Assembly (NCBI GenBank): GCA_030831375.1 | Contig: JAURLF010000085.1 | Location: 1-6,655, forward strand | DNA length: 6,655 bases | Origin: Gaiellales bacterium | GTDB taxonomy: Bacteria > Actinomycetota > Thermoleophilia > Gaiellales > F1-60-MAGs149 | Reading direction: 5' to 3' | Part shown: one piece after another, positions 1 to 6,000 of the stretch | How the letters are laid out: every line of letters starts with the position of its first letter | Position numbering within the stretch: position 1 is the first letter of the stretch | Notes under the pieces: model-generated | The model's database searches: none | What the model was told of the DNA's origin: nothing | The model's input: only the letters and a program-made list of their open reading frames with translations | Made by a program: the position numbers and the translations under genes

Positions 1-1
1 C

Positions 2-154
2 GCCGCCCGCGGCCACGCGGTCGAGCCGGACGGCGGCTGGGACGCCGGGCTCGAACGGGCCCTGGCCGCCTGGGTCTTCGACGAGAACCTCGACGGGCGC
101 TGGGCCGGCGGCGACCGCGTCGACCCGGTCGTGCTGGCGCTCCTACTCGGCTAG
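2..154 (+). CDS. 3' end of an unidentified gene (last 50 codons)
   Basis: The window opens inside a rightward reading frame that runs without interruption from base 2 to a TAG at 152-154. Nearly every codon ends in G or C (gaa and cta are the exceptions before the stop), which fits real coding sequence in this genome. The visible C-terminus has an Ala/Leu/Trp helix-like stretch (ALAAWVFDENLDGRW), then an acidic/glycine segment and a hydrophobic end (DPVVLALLLG). I do not recognise the family, and no catalytic motif or membrane segment is visible in 50 residues. The gene converges on mrp, and the two stop codons overlap, leaving no intergenic space for a terminator. Frame and end are fairly secure; function is unknown. 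Confidence 0.7.
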   Translation, partial: AARGHAVEPDGGWDAGLERALAAWVFDENLDGRWAGGDRVDPVVLALLLG

Positions 155-1266
155 ACGATCTTCAACGGCTTGCGGATGCGCTGCACGGGGTCCTGCGTGC
201 GCATCGCGTGCAGCCGCTCGGCGAGCGCGCGGATCGCCTGGGCGGCGGGCGCGTCGGGCTGCGAGACCGTGAAGGGGACGCCGATGTCGCCGCCCTCGCG
301 CAGCGCGGGCTCGAGCGGGATCTGCGCGAGCAGCGGCACGTCGAGGTGCTCCGCGAGCGACGCGCCGCCGCCTTCGCCGAACAGGTGGTCGTGCTCGCCG
401 CAGGACGGGCAGACGCGGTACGCCATGTTCTCGATCACGCCGACGACGCGCATGTTGACGCGCTCGGAGACGGCGGCAGCCCGCTCGGCGACGCGCTGGG
501 CGGCGGCCTGCGGGGTGGTCACGACGACGGCCTCGCTGCTGGGCAGGAGGCTGCCGAGCGAGATCGCGACGTCGCCCGTGCCCGGGGGCATGTCGATCAG
601 GAGCACGTCGAGCTCGCCCCAGTGCACGTCGGAGAGGAACTGCTGCATCGCCTTGTGCAGCATCGGACCGCGCCAGAGGACGGCGCCGCCCTCGTCCATG
701 AAGTAGCCGATCGAGATCGTCTTGAGGCCGTGGGCGACGGGCGGCACGATCATGCTGTCGACGGTCACGGGGCGCTGATGGATGCCGAGCATGCCCGGCA
801 CGGAGAAGCCGTAGATGTCGGCGTCGATCACGCCGACCTCGAGGCCCATCTGCTGGAAGGCGATCGCGAGGTTGACCGTCAGCGACGACTTGCCGACGCC
901 GCCCTTGCCCGACGCGATGGCGATGATGCGCGTCCTCGGGGAGACGGACAGCTCGCCGGCGGGCTGCGGCGGCCGGCCGCCGCGCAGGCGCGTCGCCAGC
1001 TGGGCGCGCTCGTCCTCGGTCATGCTCGTGAAATCGACGCGCACGGAGGTCACGCCCTCCACCGATCCGACCTCGCGGCGCACATCCTGGTCGATCGTGG
1101 CCTTGAGCGGGCAGCCGGGGATCGTGAGTGCGACGCCGACGGCGACGTCACCGGCGTCGCCGATCGCGATCTGCCGCACCATCTGCAGCGTGACGAGGTC
1201 CTGCTTGAGCTCGGGATCGATGACCCGGGTCAGCGCCTCGCGCACCTGCTCCTCGGTGATCGCCAT
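151..1266 (-). CDS. mrp: Mrp/ApbC-family iron-sulfur cluster carrier ATPase
   Basis: This 371-residue cytoplasmic P-loop NTPase is of the Mrp/ApbC/NBP35 type, a family that binds a labile [4Fe-4S] cluster and passes it to apo-enzymes. Residues 1-95 form the MIP18 (DUF59) domain, with its conserved cysteine at C52 in IPGCPLK. A Pro-rich linker (about 98-110) leads to the ATPase domain. The deviant Walker A is SGKGGVGKSS at 119-128, with signature lysine K121 and P-loop lysine K126. The Walker B-like LLIDMPPGTGD places its aspartate at D225. The cluster-binding CxxC is C286/C289, followed by the usual HLFGEGGG. Length and domain order are typical, so the protein looks intact. The start is ATG 1266, which gives the standard MIP18 N-terminus. 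No clear Shine-Dalgarno is visible. The DUF1015 stop lies 9 nt upstream, so translational coupling within an operon is likely. Confidence 0.96.
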   Translation of the reverse strand: MAITEEQVREALTRVIDPELKQDLVTLQMVRQIAIGDAGDVAVGVALTIPGCPLKATIDQDVRREVGSVEGVTSVRVDFTSMTEDERAQLATRLRGGRPPQPAGELSVSPRTRIIAIASGKGGVGKSSLTVNLAIAFQQMGLEVGVIDADIYGFSVPGMLGIHQRPVTVDSMIVPPVAHGLKTISIGYFMDEGGAVLWRGPMLHKAMQQFLSDVHWGELDVLLIDMPPGTGDVAISLGSLLPSSEAVVVTTPQAAAQRVAERAAAVSERVNMRVVGVIENMAYRVCPSCGEHDHLFGEGGGASLAEHLDVPLLAQIPLEPALREGGDIGVPFTVSQPDAPAAQAIRALAERLHAMRTQDPVQRIRKPLKIV

Positions 1267-1275
1267 GGCCGAAGG

Positions 1276-2550
1276 CTACCCGTTCGCGGGCTGCGGGCCG
1301 TCGAGGGTCCGGATCACGAGGCCGTCGAGGGTCTTGGGGTAGAAGTACGTGCTCTTCTGCGGCATCACGTCGCCCGCCAGCGCCACGGCCTCGACCTCGC
1401 GCACGCTCGGGGCGCGCAGAATGAAGGCGACGTCGCCCGACTCCTCGACCTTGGCGGCCGCGTCGTCCGAATACGCGGTGTAGCGGATGCGGTCGGTCGT
1501 GGCCACCACGTCGGCGGTCAGCCCGAGCAGGGGCCCGAGGATGCGGTCCTGCAGCAGCACGGCGTCGATCCGCTCGAGCGGCGTCGCCGCGCGCTCGCCG
1601 GGCGGCGCGGAGACGAGCAGCGGCGGATGGTCGCGGCGCACGAGGCCGAAGACGCCATGGTCGTGGGGGATCGGCGCCATCGCCTGCTCCAGCTGGACGA
1701 CGCCGTCGCCGGCCTCGCGGACCTCGAAGCCGGCCGCGGTGAGGCGCTCCGGGAGCGTCTCCTGGTCAGCGGGCGCGATGCCCCCGACGATGCGGTGGAT
1801 CGGGAAGATCACGAGGCCCGGGCTGGCCCCGTTCGTGAGGTACATCATCATCGCGTTCGCCGAGGGGTCCTCGGGGTGCTGGTCGCGGTAGGCGAGCGCC
1901 GTCGCGTAGCGGTGGTGGCCGTCGGCGATCAAGAGGCGGCGACCGGAGAGCGTCGCGTGGATGCGGTCCGTGATGTCGGACTCGGGGACGCGCCACAGGC
2001 GCAGGTGCGTGCCGTGGTCGTCGGTCAGGTCGATCACCGGCGTCGGCTCGGAGCCGGCGCGCAGCGCCGCGTCGATCTCGCCGTCGGGGTCGTCGTACGT
2101 GACGAGGATGGGGGAGGGCTGCGCGTGCGTGGTGCGCAGGAGCTGCAGGCGGTCCTCGACGATGCTCGGCATCGTGCGCTCGTGAGGCAGGATCGTGCCG
2201 TCGCCGGCGGGCAGGCCGACGAGCGCGATCATCCCCTGGCGGACGCGCTGCACGCCGTCGGGGCCGGTGAACGTCTCCTCGGTGCGGTACAGGCAGGGCG
2301 CCTCCTCCTGCAGCAGCGTCCCGTCCTCGCGCCACTCGTCGAGCAGCCGCCGCGCGTTCTCCGCCCGTCCGACGTCGGGCAGGATCAGGCGCACGACGTT
2401 GCGGTTCGAGCGCGCCACGAGCCGCATCCGGTCGGCCATCGTGATCACGTCGTACGGCGGCGCCACCACCGAGAACGCGGGGTGGCGGGCCGGGTCGTAG
2501 CGCAGGCCGCGGAACGGGCGCACGTGGAGGGGCTCGGCGGGAGTGCCCAT
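1276..2550 (-). CDS. DUF1015 family protein (ParB/SerK-like DGHHR motif)
   Basis: This 424-residue soluble protein matches the DUF1015 family in length and motif order. It has RPFRGLRYDP at 11-20, APPYDVI at 30-36, a HERTMPSIVEDR block at 123-134, IADGHHRYATAL at 208-219 and a C-terminal QKSTYFYPKTLDGLV at 398-412. The DGHHR box resembles the core motif of the ParB-like free serine kinase SerK, where the Asp and His take part in catalysis. A small-molecule kinase role is therefore possible, but it is inference. No signal peptide or membrane segment is visible. An in-frame ATG at 2562 would add four residues (MAGP). I prefer 2550 because a TACCAT hexamer lies just upstream and the conserved region begins about 10 residues in. 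It is the first gene of a leftward operon with mrp (9-nt gap) and diverges from the HD-domain gene. Confidence 0.9.
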   Translation of the reverse strand: MGTPAEPLHVRPFRGLRYDPARHPAFSVVAPPYDVITMADRMRLVARSNRNVVRLILPDVGRAENARRLLDEWREDGTLLQEEAPCLYRTEETFTGPDGVQRVRQGMIALVGLPAGDGTILPHERTMPSIVEDRLQLLRTTHAQPSPILVTYDDPDGEIDAALRAGSEPTPVIDLTDDHGTHLRLWRVPESDITDRIHATLSGRRLLIADGHHRYATALAYRDQHPEDPSANAMMMYLTNGASPGLVIFPIHRIVGGIAPADQETLPERLTAAGFEVREAGDGVVQLEQAMAPIPHDHGVFGLVRRDHPPLLVSAPPGERAATPLERIDAVLLQDRILGPLLGLTADVVATTDRIRYTAYSDDAAAKVEESGDVAFILRAPSVREVEAVALAGDVMPQKSTYFYPKTLDGLVIRTLDGPQPANG

Positions 2551-2560
2551 CGGGCCCGCC

Positions 2561-2566
2561 ATGGTA
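2561..2566 (-). promoter_or_regulatory. tentative -10 element (TACCAT) for the DUF1015-mrp operon
   Basis: Read on the minus strand, TACCAT fits the actinobacterial TANNNT -10 pattern. It ends 10 nt before the ATG at 2550, so transcription would begin a few bases before the start codon. It overlaps the alternative ATG at 2562, so that start could not be used from this promoter. No convincing -35 hexamer is seen. It sits in the 60-nt divergent region and is only a weak candidate. Confidence 0.3.
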
Positions 2567-2598
2567 TCGGCGCTCGCCCTTCCGCCCTGCCACCCGCC

Positions 2599-2604
2599 TA
2601 GACT
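2599..2604 (+). promoter_or_regulatory. -10 element (TAGACT) for a leaderless transcript of the HD-domain gene
   Basis: TAGACT fits TANNNT. It is followed by a 6-nt spacer (CACGGC) and then the ATG at 2611, which is the distance expected if the A of ATG is the transcription start. No Shine-Dalgarno lies between the hexamer and the ATG. No clear -35 is seen 16-18 nt upstream. The same hexamer recurs before nadE. Confidence 0.6.
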
Positions 2605-2610
2605 CACGGC

Positions 2611-3480
2611 ATGGCCGCCGACGCCCGCACGTCCGTCTCGGAGCTGGTCGAGGGCCAGCTGGTGGACTCCACCTTCGCGGTCCTGCGCAAGGACCGCCGC
2701 CGCACGCGCACGGGCAGTCCGTACCTCGCCCTCGAACTCGCCGACCGCACAGGCCGGGTGCGCGCCACCGTCTTCGACGACGCGCCGATCCTCGACGGCC
2801 GCTTCGACGCCGGCGACGTCGTGCGCGTCCTCGGCTCCGTCGAGTCGTTCCGGGGTCGGCCGCAGATCGTCGTGCGCTCCGTGGAGCGGGTCGAGGCGGA
2901 CGCCGACGCGCTCGACTTCGTACCGGGCGCGCGCCGCGACGTCGACGACCTCGAGGGGTTCCTCGAGTTCCTCGCCGAGGAGATCCCGGACCCGGCGCTG
3001 CGCGACCTGACCCGGGCGGTGCTCGCCGACGAGGCGCTGCGGATCGCGTTCCGGGCCGCGCCGATGAGCGTCGAGCACCACCACGCCTACGCCGGCGGCG
3101 CCATCCAGCACACGGTCGCGGTGGCCACGGCCTGCCGTGAGCTCGCGCTCCTGCACCCGCGTCTCGACCCGTCCGTGGTCGGCGCCGCGAGCCTGCTCTT
3201 CGCCGTCGGCGCCGCCGACGCCTTTGTGCCGGGGCCCGTCCTGCAGCAATCTGAGGAGGGCCGCCTGCTCGGCATCGCACGGCTGTCGGCGCGTCGCGTC
3301 GAGCGGGCCGCGGACGCGCTCGGCACGCCCCGCGAGCGCGTCGTGGCCGTCCTGCACTGCATCGACGCGGACCAGGCGCGCACGCCGGAGGCGGCGTGCC
3401 TGCACGGCGCGGTCGCCCTCGACGCGGTGGTCAGCACGGCCCTGGCGCGCGACGCGGGCCGGGCCGCGCGGGCTGGGTAG
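2611..3480 (+). CDS. YhaM-like OB-fold/HD-domain protein with degenerate HD site
   Basis: This 289-residue protein has the layout of YhaM-type 3'-5' exoribonucleases: an N-terminal OB-fold nucleic-acid-binding domain (about 9-95) and an HD phosphohydrolase domain (about 112-280). Family landmarks are HHHAYAGGAIQHT (156-168), EEGRLLG (215-221) and RTPEAACLH (257-265). The metal-binding residues are mostly missing. The usual LLHDIGK reads LLFAVGA (F197-A198 in place of His-Asp). The His expected after GRLLG is I222. The His-His-Gly loop around 251-256 is shortened and lacks both histidines. Only the first His (H167) and a late Asp (D271) remain. The frame is open and uses normal codons, so this looks like a maintained pseudoenzyme, perhaps acting through its OB fold. 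It is probably inactive as a nuclease. ATG 2611 sits 6 nt after TAGACT, suggesting a leaderless mRNA. Its stop lies 10 nt before the nadE start. Confidence 0.85.
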   Translation: MAADARTSVSELVEGQLVDSTFAVLRKDRRRTRTGSPYLALELADRTGRVRATVFDDAPILDGRFDAGDVVRVLGSVESFRGRPQIVVRSVERVEADADALDFVPGARRDVDDLEGFLEFLAEEIPDPALRDLTRAVLADEALRIAFRAAPMSVEHHHAYAGGAIQHTVAVATACRELALLHPRLDPSVVGAASLLFAVGAADAFVPGPVLQQSEEGRLLGIARLSARRVERAADALGTPRERVVAVLHCIDADQARTPEAACLHGAVALDAVVSTALARDAGRAARAG

Positions 3481-3483
3481 ACT
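3478..3483 (+). promoter_or_regulatory. -10 element (TAGACT) overlapping a stop codon, for a leaderless nadE transcript
   Basis: The first three bases are the TAG stop of the upstream HD-domain gene. The hexamer is followed by 7 nt (GCCCCGC) and then the GTG at 3491. There is no Shine-Dalgarno in between, so either a leaderless transcript or coupling to the upstream gene must start nadE. Its identity with the hexamer before the preceding gene supports a real promoter element, though no -35 is evident. Confidence 0.5.
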
Positions 3484-3490
3484 GCCCCGC

Positions 3491-5152
3491 GTGCGCATCG
3501 CGCTCGCCCAGCTGAACCCGACGGTGGGGGACCTCGCCGGCAACGCGGATCTGGTCGCGGCCGCGGCGGCGCGGGCGGCGGAGCTGGGGGCCGATCTCGT
3601 GGTGGCGCCGGAGCTGGTGGTCAGCGGCTACCCGCCGGAGGACCTCGTGCTTCGCCCGGGGTTCGTGCGCGACTGCGAGGCGGCCGTCATCGCGCTCGCG
3701 GGCCGGGTGTCGGTGCCGGTGGTGGTGGGCGCGCCGTGGGGTGGGCCGGACGGCGTGCGCAACAGCGCGTATGTCCTGGCCGACGGCCGGGTGGTGGCGC
3801 GCTACGACAAGATGGCGCTGCCGAACTACAGCGTGTTCGACGAGCAGCGCACGTTCCGACCGGGCGATGGGCCGCTCCTGGTCAGCGTCGGCGAGGCGCT
3901 CGTCGGGATCACGATCTGCGAGGACATCTGGGTCCAGGATGGCCCGGCGCACGCCGCGGCGCGTGGCGGGGCATCGCTCGTGGTCAACCTGTCGGCGTCG
4001 CCGTACCACCTCGGCAAGGGCGCCCAGCGCGACGGCCTCGTGCAGGAGTTCGCGCGCCAGGAGGGCTGTGCCGTCGCCTACGCGAACCTCGTCGGCGGAC
4101 AGGACGAGCTGCTCTTCGACGGGCGCAGCCTCGTGCACGACGCGTCCGGCGCGCTCGTCGCGCGCGGCGCCTTCTGCGCGGAGGACCTCGTCGTCTGCGA
4201 CCTCGACCTGCCGAGCGGGCGCGGCGCGGGCGCGATCGCGATCGCCGCCGACCTCCCGCTCGCCGGGCCCTCGAAGAGGATCGCGCCCGTCGTGGCGCCC
4301 CTGCCGGCGTCGGAGCTCGACGAGCTGTGGCGGGTGCTGGTCCTGGGGCTTCGTGACTACGTCGGCAAGAACGGCTTTCCCGGGGTGCTTCTGGGGGTGT
4401 CGGGTGGGATCGATTCGGCGCTCGTGGCGGCGCTGGCGGCGGATGCTCTGGGGGCGGATCGGGTGCAGGCGGTGTCGATGCCGACCAGGTTCAACGTGGC
4501 GGAGACGCGGTCGGATGCGCGGGTGGTGGCGGAGAACCTGGGGGTGGGGTTCCGGGAGCTGCCGATCGAGGATCTGCGGGTGGCGTTCCATGAGCTCTTG
4601 CCGGAGGTGGACGGTCTGGCGGGGGAGAATCTGCAGGCGCGGCTGCGCGGAGTGATCCTGATGAGCCTGTCGAACCAGCATGGGTTGCTGGTCCTGACGA
4701 CGGGGAACAAGTCGGAGGTCGCGACGGGGTATTCGACGTTGTACGGGGATTCGGTGGGGGGCTTCGCGCCGATCAAGGACGTGCCGAAGACGCTGGTGCA
4801 TGCGCTGTCGCGGTACCTCAACGAGCGCGAGGGGCGGGAGGTGATCCCGTGGTCGACGATCGAGCGGCCGCCGACGGCGGAGCTCAGGGAGGGGCAGCGT
4901 GACGACCAGTCGCTGCCGCCGTACGAGCTCTTGGATCCGGTGCTGCACGCGTACATCGAGGAGCGGATGGGGCCGCACGAGATCGCCGCGGCGGGGCTGT
5001 GCGATCTGGAGCTGGCGCTGCGCGTCGCGGGCCTCGTCGACCGCGCCGAGTACAAGCGCCGGCAGGGCGCGCCCGGGTTGAAGGTGCACCCGATCGCGTT
5101 CGGCCGGGACCGCCGCATGCCGATCACGAACCGCTACCGCGAGGAGCCCTGA
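3491..5152 (+). CDS. nadE: glutamine-dependent NAD+ synthetase
   Basis: This 553-residue two-domain enzyme (EC 6.3.5.1) amidates deamido-NAD+ to NAD+ using glutamine and ATP in the cytoplasm, the last step of NAD synthesis. The N-terminal nitrilase-type glutaminase domain (about 1-250) has the full Glu-Lys-Cys triad: E41 in APELVVSGYPPEDL, K107 in YDKMALPNYSVFDE and C143 in ITICEDIW. The C-terminal ATP-pyrophosphatase domain (about 275-553) has the PP-loop SGGIDS at 304-309, TTGNKSE at 403-409 with the following YSTLYGD, and the late RPPTAELREGQ and GLKVHP segments. Length is normal for the shorter bacterial glutamine-dependent form. GTG 3491 is chosen because RIALAQLNPTVGD is the canonical first strand and the codon lies 7 nt after TAGACT. 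The stop overlaps the next start (TGATG). Third positions favour G rather than C in the synthetase half, unlike neighbouring genes. Confidence 0.97.
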   Translation: MRIALAQLNPTVGDLAGNADLVAAAAARAAELGADLVVAPELVVSGYPPEDLVLRPGFVRDCEAAVIALAGRVSVPVVVGAPWGGPDGVRNSAYVLADGRVVARYDKMALPNYSVFDEQRTFRPGDGPLLVSVGEALVGITICEDIWVQDGPAHAAARGGASLVVNLSASPYHLGKGAQRDGLVQEFARQEGCAVAYANLVGGQDELLFDGRSLVHDASGALVARGAFCAEDLVVCDLDLPSGRGAGAIAIAADLPLAGPSKRIAPVVAPLPASELDELWRVLVLGLRDYVGKNGFPGVLLGVSGGIDSALVAALAADALGADRVQAVSMPTRFNVAETRSDARVVAENLGVGFRELPIEDLRVAFHELLPEVDGLAGENLQARLRGVILMSLSNQHGLLVLTTGNKSEVATGYSTLYGDSVGGFAPIKDVPKTLVHALSRYLNEREGREVIPWSTIERPPTAELREGQRDDQSLPPYELLDPVLHAYIEERMGPHEIAAAGLCDLELALRVAGLVDRAEYKRRQGAPGLKVHPIAFGRDRRMPITNRYREEP

Positions 5153-5910
5153 TGCTGATCCATCGCACCACCGACCCGAACTGGGTCGCCAACGCCTACG
5201 TCGTCGCCCGCGAGGACGGCGGCCCCGCGATCTGGATCGACGGCAACGGCGACCACGACGACCTGCACCGCTTCGTCGAGGAGCACGGGCTCTGCGTCGA
5301 GGGGATCCTGCTGACCCACCACCACGCCGACCACATCGAGGGCCTCGACGCGGTCCGTGAGCGCTACGGCGCGCCCGTCCACGCGAGCGCCCGCACGGCC
5401 GAGCTGATCCGGGCGGACGGCGCCTACACGGGCCCGATCGAGGAGGAGCTCGCCGAGGACGCCGCGTTCGAGCTCGCCGGGATGGCGGTGCGCTGCATCC
5501 CCACTCCGGGTCACGCCGGCGGCCACCTCGCGTACCTCGTCGACGGCACGGACGTCTTCACCGGCGACGTCCTCTTCGAGGGCACCGTCGGCGGCACGCG
5601 CGCGCCGGGCCACACCGACCTCGCCGACTTGAAGGCGTCGCTCGGGCGGCTGCTCGAGCTGCCCGACGAGACGACGGTCCACCCCGGGCACACCACGCCG
5701 ACCACGATCGGCGCGGAGCGCGCCACGAACCCGTTCGTGCGGCACTTCCGCGGCGAGGACGCATCGCTCGAGGAGCCCGTCACCGCCTGGGGCGAGCCCG
5801 CCACCCTGCTCGTCTGGGGGCCCGACTACGACGGCACGCACAAGGCCCTCGTGCGCTGGGCGGACGGATCCGAGGACATCGTCGGCGGCAGCCGCGTCGA
5901 ACGCGGCTGA
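5152..5910 (+). CDS. metallo-beta-lactamase-fold hydrolase, glyoxalase II-like, with C-terminal tail domain
   Basis: This 252-residue soluble protein has a complete dinuclear metal site of the glyoxalase II-like MBL family: THHHADH at 55-61 (H56, H58, D60, H61), H121 in PTPGHAGGH, D139 in FTGDVLF and H180 in VHPGHTTPTTIG. The family usually ends near the TNPFVR found at 192-197. Here about 55 residues follow, and their last part (214-252, with VWGPDYDGTHKALVRWADG) looks like a small all-beta, SH3-like unit. Actinobacteria generally lack glutathione, so hydroxyacylglutathione is an unlikely substrate. A mycothiol thioester, persulfide or other ester is possible, and the sequence cannot decide. 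The ATG shares its A with the nadE stop, so translation is probably coupled. The alternative upstream frame belongs to nadE and is not used. Confidence 0.92.
   Translation: MLIHRTTDPNWVANAYVVAREDGGPAIWIDGNGDHDDLHRFVEEHGLCVEGILLTHHHADHIEGLDAVRERYGAPVHASARTAELIRADGAYTGPIEEELAEDAAFELAGMAVRCIPTPGHAGGHLAYLVDGTDVFTGDVLFEGTVGGTRAPGHTDLADLKASLGRLLELPDETTVHPGHTTPTTIGAERATNPFVRHFRGEDASLEEPVTAWGEPATLLVWGPDYDGTHKALVRWADGSEDIVGGSRVERG
5889..5909 (+). terminator. hairpin over the stop codon of the MBL gene, possible terminator
   Basis: A perfect 9-bp inverted repeat, CAGCCGCGT and ACGCGGCTG, encloses a 3-nt loop (CGA). It spans the last codons and most of the TGA stop. It has no T-run after it, so it would be an atypical, U-less terminator or a 3'-end stabilising hairpin. 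Its place at the end of the rightward cluster supports a role in ending or protecting the mRNA. Confidence 0.45.
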
Positions 5911-5940
5911 GCCGGCCGTTCCACCGAGTGGGAGCGCACG

Positions 5941-5964
5941 GCCGCGGGGTCCGCGGACCGCGGC
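5941..5964. repeat. nested palindromes upstream of katG
   Basis: An outer inverted repeat GCCGCGG (5941-5947) / CCGCGGC (5958-5964) overlaps an inner perfect 12-bp palindrome GGTCCGCGGACC (5948-5959). The two pairings exclude each other in part. The position is just upstream of the putative katG -35, which fits an operator. A GC-rich, U-less terminator for the preceding genes is the other reading. The very GC-rich composition makes chance a fair alternative. Confidence 0.4.
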
Positions 5965-5971
5965 GAAGGCG

Positions 5972-6000
5972 CTGAACGGCAGACGATTGCCGGCTATGGT
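5972..6000 (+). promoter_or_regulatory. candidate katG promoter (CTGAAC - 17 nt - TATGGT)
   Basis: CTGAAC at 5972-5977 resembles the TTGAC-type -35, and TATGGT at 5995-6000 fits TANNNT. The spacing is the ideal 17 nt. Transcription would start near 6007, giving a leader of about 115 nt before katG. This is the most AT-rich spot in the intergenic region. A palindrome lies just downstream of the predicted start, and nested palindromes lie just upstream. Confidence 0.5.

Noticed and set aside
208..2601. Very long rightward open frame (797 codons) opposite mrp and the DUF1015 gene
   Set aside because: It lacks recognisable domains and is rich in Arg, Asp, Ala and His repeats, as expected of an antisense frame in GC-rich DNA. 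The opposite strand encodes two well-conserved families.
3137..3490. Upstream extension of nadE from 3137
   Set aside because: It would overlap the HD-domain gene in another frame and add about 118 Arg/Ser/Ala-rich residues that no NadE has. The GTG at 3491 gives the canonical N-terminus.
2551..3543. Extension of the DUF1015 frame far upstream, across the HD-domain gene, to 3543
   Set aside because: The extra residues are low-complexity antisense of the HD-domain gene. Conserved DUF1015 sequence begins just after 2550.
3431..5089. Long leftward open frame (552 codons) antisense to nadE
   Set aside because: The composition is Arg/His/Pro-rich with no family motifs, while the other strand carries a complete NadE.
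4999..5151. Upstream extension of the MBL hydrolase from 4999
   Set aside because: The added residues are a shadow of the nadE 3' end. The ATG at 5152 gives the normal N-terminal strand of the fold.
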